Positions 1 to 8,055 of a stretch of DNA of 56,562 nucleotides are shown piece after piece. A program made the position numbers and the translations under genes. Every line of letters starts with the position of its first letter. The stretch's first letter is position 1. The stretch comes from Firmicutes bacterium HGW-Firmicutes-4 (GTDB lineage Bacteria > Bacillota > Clostridia > Eubacteriales > Eubacteriaceae): assembly GCA_002841405.1 (NCBI GenBank), contig PGZR01000020.1, positions 1 to 56,562 on the forward strand, in the 5' to 3' direction. The notes under the pieces were generated by a model, which was not told the DNA's origin, searched no databases, and saw nothing but the letters and a program-made list of their open reading frames with translations.

Positions 1-549
1 GCCTGCGTCTATGTTGGAACCCATGTAGCGGAACCTGGGGTCATTAAACAAAAGGGTGGGAATGGGCGGATTATTTTTGGAGATGATCGAATCAAGGGCG
101 CAAAGGCGGCGGTTCAAACAGCGGCAATCCTTAAAGAATTGAGTATTTACTGTGATTATTTGCCAATTCCTGATTTGGAGATTTGGACAAAGTATTTGTT
201 TATTGCGGCGTATGGCACCGTGACTTCAGCAACGGGGAAGACATTAGGGGAAGTTTATGAGAGTAATCAGTTAAAGGGTGACGTGAAAGCGATCATGACC
301 GAAATTGTCGAATTAGCTTCTCAGAAAGGGGTCGCATTTGAAGAAATGGAAATCATGCGTTCGCTGGATAAGGCAAAATCATTTCCATTTGAGGCAAAAA
401 CATCTTTTCAAAGAGATTTTGAGAACCCGTTAAAGAAGAACGAAAAGGAGCTATTTGTCGATAATCTACTGGCGATTTCGGAAGAATTCAAGGTGAATGT
501 ACCAATGATAAAGCATTATAATTTGCTGCTCCAAGATCGCGTGCAGTAA
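1..549 (+). CDS. 2-dehydropantoate 2-reductase (ketopantoate reductase), C-terminal part
   Basis: The frame is open from base 1 to the stop at 547-549, so the gene begins before the window. About 182 residues remain, opening with a VGTHVAEPGVIKQ stretch typical of the middle of ApbA/PanE-type reductases. The family is about 300 residues, so the N-terminal NADPH-binding Rossmann half is outside and the visible part is mostly the helical C-terminal domain. The enzyme class reduces 2-dehydropantoate to pantoate with NADPH on the way to coenzyme A. The C-terminal segment is less canonical than in true PanE, so the substrate could differ. Two decayed relatives lie in the window, an internally deleted one (26457-26682) and a 3' scrap (50293-50379). 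No terminator is obvious; a transposase remnant follows. Confidence 0.75.
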   Translation, partial: ACVYVGTHVAEPGVIKQKGGNGRIIFGDDRIKGAKAAVQTAAILKELSIYCDYLPIPDLEIWTKYLFIAAYGTVTSATGKTLGEVYESNQLKGDVKAIMTEIVELASQKGVAFEEMEIMRSLDKAKSFPFEAKTSFQRDFENPLKKNEKELFVDNLLAISEEFKVNVPMIKHYNLLLQDRVQ

Positions 550-569
550 TAAAATAGGCTGACATGACC

Positions 570-827
570 CGAAGTGATAGTTAGTTTTGATTTTTCTGAG
601 GAAAAAAACCAGGATGGCTGTCTGGATATCCGCACTAAAACCAGATGGACGGATGAACGACTGACTGATCTGCTCAGCTAAAACCCTGAATACCGGAATC
701 TGGGAGACGTGTCGGTAGACAAAATCAGCTGATTCGACAGATTCGGAAGGAAACCGGTGGCAGTATCCGTCAATTAAGCCGGGTGTTGGGACTGGGCAAG
801 ATGATGGTGGAACGAGCAGTGAAGTGA
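570..827 (+). pseudogene. Remnant of REP-associated tyrosine transposase (RAYT), C-terminal part
   Basis: No intact reading frame exists, but reading with frame changes and one in-frame stop recovers pieces of the C-terminal region of IS200-like RAYT transposases: a DGCLDIRTKTRWTDE segment, an NPEYRN segment and a final GGSIRQLSRVLGLGK helix-turn-helix-like end before a TGA at 825-827. The catalytic HUH/Tyr region is missing. A short element with the core GACAAACGAAACG follows a few bases downstream, as expected for the 3' flank of such transposases. The family call rests on recognition of the C-terminal SIRQLSR motif and on two matching 5' remnants elsewhere in the window. Confidence 0.6.
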
Positions 828-830
828 TGA

Positions 831-862
831 AGATGACAAACGAAACGCTCCGTTGGCATTTA
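831..862 (+). repeat. RAYT-associated short element (3' flank type)
   Basis: The sequence GATGACAAACGAAACGCTCC followed by GTTGGCAT matches the element at 11021-11053 (TTATGACAAACGAAACGTCC, then CCTTGTCAT). It is bounded by an imperfect inverted pair ATGAC/GTTGGCAT. It lies directly behind the transposase remnant. Confidence 0.55.
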
Positions 863-967
863 AAATAGCACGTCGAACAGCAAGCTGGATGTTAAAAAAA
901 GTCAGAGGATTATGAAACGCTTATATCGTGTGAAGCATCCTCACAATACCCGGGGAAGGAGAAAAAC

Positions 968-1414
968 ATGAAAATCATAAAAGCTGGAAAAGCAGATCTT
1001 GAGAATATTTTATCACTTCAATATTTAGCATATCAGAGCGAAGCCAGACTGTTAAATAATTATGAAATTCAACCATTGATCCAAACATTGGAAGAAGTGT
1101 TGATGGAGTATGAAAAAGGAACATTCTATCAGGCCGTGAATGAAAAGAATGAACTGATTGGATCGGTCAGAAGTTTTGTTGACAATGACACGGTCTATAT
1201 CGGCAAACTGATTGTACATCCCGATTATCAGGGAAATGGCATTGGTACAGCACTGCTGAAAGAAATTGAAAAAGACAACTCAGACCTACGGCAAGAACTG
1301 TTTACCAGCGATCAAAGCCTTAGAAATTTAAGGCTTTATAAACGCCTTGGCTTTGTCCAATTCAAAACCAAGCCGCTGTCAGAAGATCTGAATCTGGTAT
1401 TCATGGAAAAATAA
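968..1414 (+). CDS. GNAT family N-acetyltransferase
   Basis: A 148-residue single-domain acetyltransferase. The acetyl-CoA binding motif A is visible as VHPDYQGNGIGTALLKEIE (about residues 76-94), preceded by the beta4 strand VYIGKLI. The C-terminal LYKRLGFVQF segment is the usual motif B. It would transfer an acetyl group from acetyl-CoA to a small amine or peptide; the substrate cannot be told from sequence. The start ATG is preceded by a strong AAGGAGAAAAAC ribosome binding site. It stands alone, followed within 10 bases by a RAYT-type repeat element. Length is normal for the family. Confidence 0.85.
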   Translation: MKIIKAGKADLENILSLQYLAYQSEARLLNNYEIQPLIQTLEEVLMEYEKGTFYQAVNEKNELIGSVRSFVDNDTVYIGKLIVHPDYQGNGIGTALLKEIEKDNSDLRQELFTSDQSLRNLRLYKRLGFVQFKTKPLSEDLNLVFMEK

Positions 1415-1419
1415 CCGAG

Positions 1420-1510
1420 ATTACTCGATACATGATATGGGGACGTTTCGGGAATTTCATGACACAGGGATTATTTGGGTATGTCATGCGGGCGTTTCGT
1501 TTGTGATATA
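1420..1510 (+). repeat. RAYT-associated short element (5' flank type, double)
   Basis: Two related units occur side by side: GATATGGGGACGTTTCGGG (about 1433-1451) with ATTTCATGACACAGGG behind it, and GTCATGCGGGCGTTTCGTTT (about 1483-1502) with GTGATATA behind it. Together they form an imperfect inverted structure (TGATAT at the left, GTGATATA at the right). Related sequences precede the two RAYT 5' remnants near 14896 and 26161. Confidence 0.55.
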
Positions 1511-1548
1511 TTCAAAACAGCTATATCAAATTTGTTGGAGGCAAAAAT

Positions 1549-2031
1549 ATGAAAACGCTTAATAAACAAATAGCGGCGTATACTCAGCAGTTGCAGCAAG
1601 GTGAAATCCAAATTGCATACAAAGGGATATTGGCGTTTATGGGTAAGTTAAGAGCCGCTTTTATTAAAAAATACCCACACTATGATGTCAGCAATATTTA
1701 TCAGGGATATCTGGATATGTCCTATTTTTCTTTGAGTACGAAGCCATTAAAAGAAAAAGGTTTAAAAATTGCGATTGTGTATTTACATGAAAAAGGGTCT
1801 TTTGAGGTATGGCTTTCGGCGCGGAACCGCGATATTGCCAGGACATATCAATCGATACCTGTTAGTCTTTCAGATGAAATAAATGTATTTCATGATAAAA
1901 ATAACCAGGACGCTGTCGCAGAATACATATTGACAGGCACACCAGATTTTGAAGATCAGGCGCTCTTGATCGATACGATTGATTATGGTGTTGAGAAATT
2001 TGTTGCGGCGATAGTCAATCGTATAAAATAA
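1549..2031 (+). CDS. DUF7000-type conserved protein
   Basis: A 160-residue soluble protein with no signal peptide. The pattern (Y-x-x-QLQQGEIQIAYKGIL at the start, a GYLDMSYF centre, LKIAIVYLHEKGSFEVWLSARNR towards the middle) matches the DUF7000 family as I remember it, small proteins common in Firmicutes with no known reaction. Start chosen at the ATG with TTGGAGG eight bases upstream. The RAYT-type element lies just upstream and the Imm5-like gene 41 bases downstream on the same strand, so the two may be co-transcribed. Family assignment is from memory of the conserved pattern; function is unknown. Confidence 0.6.
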   Translation: MKTLNKQIAAYTQQLQQGEIQIAYKGILAFMGKLRAAFIKKYPHYDVSNIYQGYLDMSYFSLSTKPLKEKGLKIAIVYLHEKGSFEVWLSARNRDIARTYQSIPVSLSDEINVFHDKNNQDAVAEYILTGTPDFEDQALLIDTIDYGVEKFVAAIVNRIK

Positions 2032-2072
2032 AAAGTCGATGCTGACTAAGCCTGATAAGAAGGGGAATAAAC

Positions 2073-2600
2073 ATGCCGAAAACGAGAAAAATGCTAAGTG
2101 ACTGGAAAGCGCCTTATATTCAATCGCTGATGAGGTTAATTGAAACTCAGAGTAAAGAAACCCTTGCAAACTGGGCCATTACTTATTGTGAAGAGAGGCT
2201 ACTACCATTATGGGAGCGGGACTACCCGGATGATCTGCGACCACAGCAGGCTTTGAAGGCGGCTCGGGAATGGTTGTCAGGGACAATCAAATTGCCCCAG
2301 GCAAAAAAGGAAATTCTCGCCTGTCATGGCGCTGCCCGTGATGCAGAGGGAAATCCGGTGGCGCAAGCGGCGGCCCGGGCCATTGGTCAATCGGCATCGA
2401 CCATTCATTCCGCCCGGCATTGTATCGGTTTGGCTTTTTATGGGGCTTTGGCAGTCGCCTATGATCAGCTCGGGATAGCGGCAAGCTGGGACGAAATTGA
2501 ACAATGCGCCGCCGTAGAATGCGGTCGCATCGAAGCGGCTTTGCGCAGCATGGCAGTGGAGCATGAAAGAAACCCGGCAAAAATTAACTGGAACTGCTAA
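2073..2600 (+). CDS. Putative immunity protein (Imm5-like)
   Basis: A 175-residue helical protein. The series RPQQALKAAREWLSG, ACHGAARDAEG, AAAARAIGQSASTIHSARH (partly) and AFYGALAVAYDQLG is typical of the Imm5 family of predicted polymorphic-toxin immunity proteins, which are often found without a neighbouring toxin. RBS is AGAAGGGGAATAAAC. No toxin gene is visible within several kilobases, so it is either an orphan or a protein with another job. A decayed copy of its last about 50 bases occurs near 6985-7030, next to a scrap of the flavodoxin that also follows it here, so the two genes were once duplicated together. Confidence 0.6.
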   Translation: MPKTRKMLSDWKAPYIQSLMRLIETQSKETLANWAITYCEERLLPLWERDYPDDLRPQQALKAAREWLSGTIKLPQAKKEILACHGAARDAEGNPVAQAAARAIGQSASTIHSARHCIGLAFYGALAVAYDQLGIAASWDEIEQCAAVECGRIEAALRSMAVEHERNPAKINWNC

Positions 2601-2710
2601 ATCGGACAAAGTGCAAAAAAAGTGGAACAGGTGGGATTGCAGCAAGAAGATCTTTGGGAACTGGCGGGAAGTGTCCACTTATCATGATTAAAGTACTGGA
2701 GGTATTGAAA

Positions 2711-3136
2711 ATGATGAAGACTGCAGTTATTTATGCAACGAAAACCAAACATTCAAAAAAATTGGCGCAAGCGATCGGTTTGTTTTTGGATATTACAGTC
2801 CAAAATATCACTGAGAATCCGGTCTTGGATGATGTTGATTTGCTTTTTATCGTTGGCGGCATTTATGGTGGTGCCAGTATGCCAGAGCTATTGGCGTACA
2901 TAAAAACGCTTGAGGCACCCATGCCCAAATATGCGGCACTGGTAACAAGCTGCGCTTCAGGCAGTCAAAAGCAGATTGCGGTTTGCAATATACTTGAAGA
3001 AAAGGGAATAAAAGTTCTTGACGAATTTGTTTGCAAGGGTAGGATATTATTTGTTTCCGCAACGCATCCAAACGCAAAGGATTTAAAAGCAGCAACCGAC
3101 TTTGCACAAAAAATTGTAGCTGGGGGTCTAAAATAA
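2711..3136 (+). CDS. Flavodoxin domain protein
   Basis: A 141-residue flavodoxin-like protein. The N-terminal TAVIYATKTKHSKKLAQAI is the FMN phosphate-binding loop position (here with ATKTKHSKK in place of the more usual T/S-G-x-T), and LLFIVGGIYGGASMP marks the second strand and loop contacting the isoalloxazine ring. It is expected to be a cytosolic one- or two-electron carrier or a relative such as a protoporphyrinogen-oxidase-like flavodoxin. ATG 2711 is chosen because CTGGAGG lies at the correct distance; an upstream in-frame start lacks one. 5' and internal scraps of a second copy lie at 15002-15095 and near 7045-7085. Confidence 0.8.
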   Translation: MMKTAVIYATKTKHSKKLAQAIGLFLDITVQNITENPVLDDVDLLFIVGGIYGGASMPELLAYIKTLEAPMPKYAALVTSCASGSQKQIAVCNILEEKGIKVLDEFVCKGRILFVSATHPNAKDLKAATDFAQKIVAGGLK

Positions 3137-3279
3137 GTTTTGCAATCAACGAATGCATATAAAAGGACTGAGAACGGAAGCCCATGTTCGATATCGCCCA
3201 GAAGTACAACACGTGCCCCGGAACTGAAAGGCCTGTTTGCGCTGCTTTAAAAGGTGTACTAATGACAAAAAAAAGCCTA

Positions 3280-3308
3280 TTGACATTCAACTGCATTCAT
3301 ATTACAAC
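3280..3308 (+). promoter_or_regulatory. Probable sigma-A promoter of the tetR-apbE locus
   Basis: TTGACA at 3280-3285 and TACAAC at 3303-3308 with a 17-base spacer. The -10 box touches the inverted repeat at 3308-3336. Confidence 0.45.
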
Positions 3309-3336
3309 ATGAATGAATATTAAAAAATCATTCATG
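3308..3336 (+). promoter_or_regulatory. Operator-like inverted repeat before the tetR pseudogene
   Basis: Perfect 9-base arms CATGAATGA (3308-3316) and TCATTCATG (3328-3336) separated by 11 A/T bases. It overlaps the -10 region and ends 15 bases before the tetR start, the usual position of a TetR autorepression site. Confidence 0.6.
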
Positions 3337-3351
3337 CAGGGAGTGTAGATC

Positions 3352-3932
3352 GTGGAAGATAAAAAAACAATGATATATGATTGCGCGAAATAATTGTTCA
3401 TCGCAAAGGGTTTAAGGAAACAAACATCGCAGAAATAACACAAAAATCTGGAATAGCGATAAGTACATTTTATAAGTACTATCCATCAAAAGAAAAACTA
3501 TTTATGGACATTTTTTTGGAGGAAAATGCCATGCTAAAAAAGCATTGTTTACAGTCTGTTGATTTAACGAAAAGCCCAATGGAAGTCATTGGACAAATGC
3601 TGGCACTGAATACTGAAGGTTTAAACGAGAATCCCATACTGTGAGAATGGAATAACAAATATGTGTTCTCAATAATAGAACAGCTTTATCGTCAGGAAAA
3701 CGGGCTTCAGGCACTTGACTTTCTATATGACAGCTTCCTTGAACTTGTGAAGGAATGGCAAGCACAGGGCAAAATGAGAAAAGATATTGACAGCAAAATG
3801 ATTATGATGATTTTTGCAGCTATTATCAATATCGATACACATAAAGAGGAAATTGGGCTTGAATATTTTCCGCAACTTTTGGTTCAGATGACAGAACTTA
3901 TCATGAAAGGCCTAACGGACTGCTCAGAGTAA
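3352..3932 (+). pseudogene. TetR-family regulator, disrupted by stops and a frameshift
   Basis: A GTG start at 3352 behind a weak RBS opens a TetR-like N terminus (EDKKTMIYDCAK). Codon 14 is TAA (3391-3393) where a Glu codon is expected in the usual AKELF motif. A one-base frameshift follows near 3410 inside AKGFKETNIAEI. The frame then runs through a clear helix-turn-helix (ISTFYKYYPSKEKLF) until an in-frame TGA at 3642-3644, after which the same frame continues to a TAA at 3930-3932 with a normal ligand-binding half. Three lesions make it unlikely to be a working repressor, although each could be a single-base sequence error. Its target was presumably the inverted repeat at 3308-3336 and the apbE pair downstream. 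Confidence 0.75.
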
Positions 3933-4008
3933 ATGAGCAGTTTTTTCAGAGCAAGTCTTGAACGAAAATAAATTTATTCATTCAAGGCGCGTGTGGAAGG
4001 AGAAAAAT

Positions 4009-4968
4009 ATGTTGAAATATGCAGACGTAAAGGACACTATCTTTTGCATGAATACGCTTATTTCATTCCAAATACATGGCAAAAAGGAAGAGCAGGTTTT
4101 ATCCAGAGTGAAAGCTGAGCTTTTCTGGCTTGAAAAGAAACTCAGCCGCTTTGTGCAGGACAGTGAAGTTAGTAGAATCAATCAGTTTGCAGGGAAAGAT
4201 TCTGTAGCTATCAGCCCAGAGACATATGAAATTCTGTCCATCTCAATCCGTTTGGCGGAGATTTCTCATGGACTATTTGATATTACTGTCAGTCCTTTGG
4301 TAGATTTGTGGAACTATAAGCACTCCTTTCATGTGCCTGAAGAAGGTAAAATCCGAAGGACGCTGGCTTTGGTTAACTATCGTGATTTGCTCATGAATTC
4401 AAAGGAGAAAAGGGCTTATCTGCGGAAAAAGGGACAATCCATTGATTTAGGCGGTATCGGAAAAGGCTATGCCAGCGACCATTGCATAAAAGTACTTCAG
4501 GAGAATGGTATATCTTCTGCTTTTATCAATATCGGAGGGAATGTATCAACGCTTGGAAATAAGCCGGAAGGTTTTCCATGGAGTGTCGGTATTCGGCATC
4601 CCAGACAAGAGAACAGCTTGATTGGCGCAGTGAAAGTAACCGGCAAGGCAGTGGTAACCTCCGGTGATTATGAACGTTATTTTATTGACATGGATGGAGA
4701 ACGAAGACATCATATTCTGAATACTGTCACGGGTTACCCTATCGACTCAGGTTTGATTAGCGTTTCTGTTATTTATGAGAGCGCAGTCATTGGAGATGCT
4801 TTGTCTACTGCAATCTTTGCAGCTGGTATCGAGAAGGGACTGGAATATCTTGTGCATTTTCCAGGCGCAGAAGCCATAATGGTTGACAAGTTTCTGCAGG
4901 TTTATATCACGCAAGGAATTAAAGAATGCTTTCAGGCTGCGGAAGGAGTCGAAGCTTTGATAATATGA
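4009..4968 (+). CDS. apbE: FAD:protein FMN transferase (ApbE family)
   Basis: A 319-residue ApbE-type flavinyltransferase, which moves FMN from FAD onto a threonine of a partner protein in a Mg-dependent reaction. Visible motifs include LFDITVSPLVDLW (about residue 85), IDLGGIGKGYASD (about 145), INIGGNVSTLGN, and DALSTAIFAAG near the end. The usual HIIDP-x-TG motif reads HHILNTVTGYP (about 234), with Asn at the normal Asp position. No lipobox or signal sequence is seen with the ATG at 4009, which has AAGGAGA upstream, so this form would be cytosolic or exported another way. The gene 50 bases downstream encodes an FMN-binding protein with the flavinylation motif and is the likely substrate. 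Confidence 0.85.
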   Translation: MLKYADVKDTIFCMNTLISFQIHGKKEEQVLSRVKAELFWLEKKLSRFVQDSEVSRINQFAGKDSVAISPETYEILSISIRLAEISHGLFDITVSPLVDLWNYKHSFHVPEEGKIRRTLALVNYRDLLMNSKEKRAYLRKKGQSIDLGGIGKGYASDHCIKVLQENGISSAFINIGGNVSTLGNKPEGFPWSVGIRHPRQENSLIGAVKVTGKAVVTSGDYERYFIDMDGERRHHILNTVTGYPIDSGLISVSVIYESAVIGDALSTAIFAAGIEKGLEYLVHFPGAEAIMVDKFLQVYITQGIKECFQAAEGVEALII

Positions 4969-5017
4969 AAGGGGTAAGGGTAATGAGTAGATCAGAAAGA
5001 GAAAGGGGAAAATAAAA

Positions 5018-5449
5018 ATGTGGATTATTATAGTTGTTGTTATTGTTGTTGTTGTCATCGGAGTCGGAGCGCTTGTAGGAATCCTCGCTGACGCACCCGG
5101 TCAGCGAGAAATCAAAGAGCTAGTTTTTTCAGATGTTGAGTTCAAGAATCTTCGCGATGGAACATATATTGGTGAATACAAAGGTACAAAAGATCATAAA
5201 AGAGATACAAAGGTTGAGATGATAGTATCGGGTGGGGAAATTTCAGACATTAAAATATTGAAGGGTGCTTTGGGTAAGGATGGAACGCCTGAGGAACTTA
5301 AAGGTGGGCTCAGTATTGACAACTTGTTTAATAGTGCCGTTCAATCGAACACGCTACAGGTTGATGTCATCAGTGGTGCCACCATAACTTCAAAAGCACA
5401 TCTCAAGGCGCTTGAAAATGCGCTCAAACAGGCACAGTCGGAAAGATGA
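5018..5449 (+). CDS. Membrane-anchored FMN-binding domain protein
   Basis: A 143-residue protein with an N-terminal transmembrane anchor (about residues 2-23, almost all Ile/Val/Gly) followed by one FMN-binding domain like that of RnfG/NqrC. The flavinylation signature SGATIT occupies about residues 119-124 with Thr122 as the expected FMN attachment site, and the C-terminal helix SKAHLKALENALK follows as usual. It would carry covalently bound FMN on the outer face of the membrane and move electrons between membrane and extracytosolic partners. It lies 49 bases behind apbE, which should flavinylate it; the dead tetR upstream suggests the pair was once ligand-controlled. Confidence 0.85.
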   Translation: MWIIIVVVIVVVVIGVGALVGILADAPGQREIKELVFSDVEFKNLRDGTYIGEYKGTKDHKRDTKVEMIVSGGEISDIKILKGALGKDGTPEELKGGLSIDNLFNSAVQSNTLQVDVISGATITSKAHLKALENALKQAQSER

Positions 5450-5664
5450 TTAGGGCTCTCTCATTTTGAGTCTGGCTCGTTGCACAATGTTAATTTTAGT
5501 TTTACGATATTTACCCCAAAGTCCCTTTTACATTTGTGGCAACAAAAAGGAAAACTCAAAAGACCCGTTTCATCCGCCACCTTTGTCCTAAGGAGAAGAA
5601 GAGAAACCTCGGAGCCATTAAAGCATTCTCAGATGATATAGATTGAAAATAAAATGATGGTCCG
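5450..5664. other. Non-coding stretch after the FMN-binding gene
   Basis: No gene is recognised. The sequence looks unlike its neighbours and may be a scrap of a lost element, but nothing in it can be assigned. Confidence 0.3.
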
Positions 5665-5706
5665 GCCTGCTGTTATCTGTATATGCAGATTATAGTGGGC
5701 TTTTTT
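5665..5706 (+). terminator. Rho-independent terminator
   Basis: A long hairpin with arms starting GCCTGCTGTTATCTG and ending CAGATTATAGTGGGC (one mismatch, three G-U pairs) closes at 5700 and is followed by TTTTTTATT. It would end transcription arriving from the apbE pair. Confidence 0.7.
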
Positions 5707-5804
5707 ATTATTTGCAGAAGTGATATGATAAACATGACATATTGTTGAAATTCGTGAGAATCTTTATTGCAATGCTGACAGAATTAAAAAAATTATGGGG
5801 AGAT

Positions 5805-6221
5805 ATGACCGATATGAGATTAGATGGATTTGGAATTATGGTTGATGATATGCCAACGATGGTGCGCTTTTATAGAGACGTTCTTGGCTTTGGCATTAAA
5901 GAAGATGAGAACACATCAAATGTGTATCTTGAAAAGGATGGAACACTGTTTTTGCTTTATCGAAAGTCTGACTTTGAAAATATGACGGGAAACAAGTTCG
6001 CATATTGTAAAGGGTTGAATGGACATTATGAAATTGCACTTAGCGTAGATAATGATGAGGCGGTTGACAGTGCTTTTAATGATGTCGTTCAGAAAGGTGC
6101 CAGGGAAGTAATGAAACCGACTACCGAACCTTGGGGACAGCGGACCTGCTATATTGCAGATCCTGAAGGCAATCTGATTGAAATAGGATCATTTACTAAT
6201 GAGGGAGAAATACAAGCATGA
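5805..6221 (+). CDS. VOC (glyoxalase/bleomycin-resistance) family protein
   Basis: About 138 residues forming one vicinal-oxygen-chelate domain of paired beta-alpha-beta-beta-beta units. The opening FGIMVDDMPTMVRFYRDVLGF is the standard VOC first module and the closing YIADPEGNLIEIGSF carries the usual Glu metal ligand. Members bind metal and act as isomerases, dioxygenases or antibiotic-binding proteins; the substrate is not evident. Starts at 5805 and 5814 both lie near GGGGAG; a longer in-frame start at 5742 adds an unsupported tail. Its stop overlaps the next gene's ATG (ATGA), so the two are translationally coupled. Confidence 0.8.
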   Translation: MTDMRLDGFGIMVDDMPTMVRFYRDVLGFGIKEDENTSNVYLEKDGTLFLLYRKSDFENMTGNKFAYCKGLNGHYEIALSVDNDEAVDSAFNDVVQKGAREVMKPTTEPWGQRTCYIADPEGNLIEIGSFTNEGEIQA

Positions 6222-6568
6222 AAAAGTGGTACGACGAAGAATTTGAATTTGAGATAGAAGTTACTGGATTTCTTCGCAGTGATCATACTGAGCATTACTG
6301 CCGCAACGGCGAAGAGATAGGGGATAAATATACCTGCACCTACGGTTGTCCCGTAAATAATCAGGGATATGGAATCTGCTCAAAGATGATGCAGATTCTC
6401 TTTGCAGATATGCAGGCAGTAAGAAGCGGCGGAGATTTGATGAATGTGGGTGGATCAGAGAAATATATCAAGGATTATGTCTGTCCGGATGGCTGTGTCT
6501 GTTTTAAAATGACGGTAAATAAGACCGAAAATGTAAATTTCTATAAAGGAAATTTTTTTCAGAAGTGA
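6218..6568 (+). CDS. TIGR04076 family protein
   Basis: A 116-residue protein matching the TIGR04076 pattern: CRNGEEIGDKYTCTYGCPVN, then SGGDLMNVGGSEKY and a closing DYVCPDGCVCFKM. The seven conserved or semi-conserved cysteines suggest metal binding or a redox-sensitive fold. No enzymatic role is established for the family. It overlaps the VOC gene by four bases and is read from its GGAGAAA site, so the two proteins are probably made together. Confidence 0.8.
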   Translation: MKKWYDEEFEFEIEVTGFLRSDHTEHYCRNGEEIGDKYTCTYGCPVNNQGYGICSKMMQILFADMQAVRSGGDLMNVGGSEKYIKDYVCPDGCVCFKMTVNKTENVNFYKGNFFQK

Positions 6569-6690
6569 GACTAGTGGTAATAAATCGTTATAATGTTTAA
6601 GAAAAATTTAGAAAGGTACATCATTATCGCCAAATTTAACTGAAATTTGAAATAACTGGAAATCTTACTAATTTAAAAGGAGACAGAATT

Positions 6691-6879
6691 ATGGATATTG
6701 AAATAGTTCAAAGAGAGAAACTTTGTTTTCTAGGGTATAAAGTAAGTATAAAAAAGGGACTTCTATCAATTCCTAAATTATGGCACAGGCTGACTTTATC
6801 CAGTATGGTGAAAGAACAGATAAAAAAGGCGGAAGCCGCATTGAGGTATGGCTTCCTGTCACGGCCTGAATTGATTTAA
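6691..6879 (+). pseudogene. Truncated GyrI-like effector-binding domain
   Basis: A good RBS (AAGGAGACAG) precedes a 62-residue frame beginning MDIEIVQREKLCFLGYKVS, the usual start of GyrI-like small-molecule-binding domains. The family is about 150 residues, and after about 35 residues the sequence no longer resembles it and stops. It is probably the 5' end of a gene whose remainder has been deleted. A C-terminal scrap of the same type of domain occurs at 47472-47824, and a complete one is fused to the AraC regulator at 8965-9894. Confidence 0.5.
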
Positions 6880-7173
6880 GATGAAGCTGATGACATCTCT
6901 TTCAGAACCGTTAACCAGCGAAGCCGTTGAGGATGATGCGTATCGAAGTCGCATTATGGATTATTGCAGTGAAGAATAAACCGAACCCGGCGAAAATGAA
7001 CAGGAACTGTTGAATCGGATAAGGTGTATAAAACAGAGCAGATCTGATTGAAGCAAAAATATCACTGAGAATCCGACCTTGCATAAAAATTGCAGAAAAG
7101 TATTTGGGAGAAAAACGGTGAATTGAGTCGAGGAGACACAGCGCCGATTAAACTTTGCTACGGGGGTATTTAG
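6880..7173 (+). pseudogene. Composite scrap region: 3' end of an Imm5-like gene joined to a flavodoxin fragment
   Basis: Bases about 6980-7030 (CCCGGCGAAAATGAACAGGA and onward through GAATCGGATAAGGTG) correspond to the last codons and trailer of the Imm5-like gene (2575-2620), and bases about 7050-7085 (AAATATCACTGAGAATCCG) correspond to bases about 2805-2825 inside the flavodoxin. In the intact locus these segments are about 200 bases apart, so this copy carries an internal deletion. A 24-codon frame at 6881-6979 is not recognised. Confidence 0.5.
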
Positions 7174-8043
7174 ATGGAAATTAAGGTTTTTAAAATCAAT
7201 GCATTTGCAAAGACTGTGAAAGGAGGAAATCCGGCTGGTGTTGTGGCAAACGCCGATGAGCTATCTGAAAATGATATGAAAAAGATCGCTGGAATCGTTG
7301 GTCTCAGTGAGACTGCTTTTGTCATGAAATCTGATGTTGCCGACTTCAGAGTGCGCTTTTTCACGCCAACTGAAGAAGTCGATTTGTGCGGTCATGCCAC
7401 CATCGGAACGTTTTCGACGCTACTAAAAAAAGGTTATATTCAGTGTGGAAATTACACACAAGAGACAAAAGCGGGCATTTTAAATGTTGCGGTGAGAGAA
7501 GATGCTTCGATCATGATGAATCAAGCGAAGCCAAGCTTTTATGAGATAATAGAAAAAACGGAAATTGCGGATTCTCTAAATATTTCAGTAGCTGACATAA
7601 ATGAAGCATTGCCTGTACAGATTGTATCGACTGGAATCAAAGATATCATCATACCAATCAGAAATATGAATGTGCTTCGTAGCATTAAGCCGGATTTTTC
7701 CATGATTTCTAATATCAGCAAAAAATACAGCGTAATTGGGTATCATTTGTATGCGCGTGAGTCGCTCAACAATTCAAGTGTGCATTGTCGTAACTTCGCA
7801 CCGCTATATGGTATTCCGGAAGAGTCGGCTACAGGAACATCAAACGGCGCATTGGCGTGTTATTTGCTTAAGTATAATCAGATTACGCCTGAATACGCTA
7901 AAAACGTGTCTTTTGCGCAGGGAGACTCAATGAACAGGCCATCGGAGATTATGATTTCGATAAGCGTGGAAAACGATGAAATACATGAAGTTAGAGTTGG
8001 TGGAAAAGCTCTAAATTTAACAGAGATTAAAATTGAAGTATAA
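7174..8043 (+). CDS. PhzF family isomerase-like protein
   Basis: A 289-residue two-lobed PhzF/diaminopimelate-epimerase fold protein. The N-terminal FKINAFAKTVKGGNPAGVV, the LSETAFV loop holding the catalytic Glu (about residue 48), and the phosphate/anion loop DLCGHATIGTFSTL (about 71) are all present; GTSNGALACYLLKY stands at the matching position of the second lobe. In phenazine makers PhzF isomerises a dihydro-anthranilate, but most homologues are of unknown substrate and no other phenazine gene is here. The ATG is about ten bases behind a weak GGGGG site. It stands alone; a RAYT-type element follows 13 bases after the stop. Confidence 0.85.
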   Translation: MEIKVFKINAFAKTVKGGNPAGVVANADELSENDMKKIAGIVGLSETAFVMKSDVADFRVRFFTPTEEVDLCGHATIGTFSTLLKKGYIQCGNYTQETKAGILNVAVREDASIMMNQAKPSFYEIIEKTEIADSLNISVADINEALPVQIVSTGIKDIIIPIRNMNVLRSIKPDFSMISNISKKYSVIGYHLYARESLNNSSVHCRNFAPLYGIPEESATGTSNGALACYLLKYNQITPEYAKNVSFAQGDSMNRPSEIMISISVENDEIHEVRVGGKALNLTEIKIEV

Positions 8044-8055
8044 ACAATCGCTATA

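Noticed and set aside
2277-2678. Minus-strand frames opposite the Imm5-like gene
   Set aside because: Shadow frames of a well-supported plus-strand gene; no RBS.
5450-5664. Mobile element end between FMN-binding and VOC genes
   Set aside because: Sequence seems foreign but no inverted repeats, target duplications or transposase pieces could be identified.
7174-8043. Phenazine biosynthesis cluster
   Set aside because: Only a PhzF-like protein is present; PhzF homologues are common without phenazine genes.
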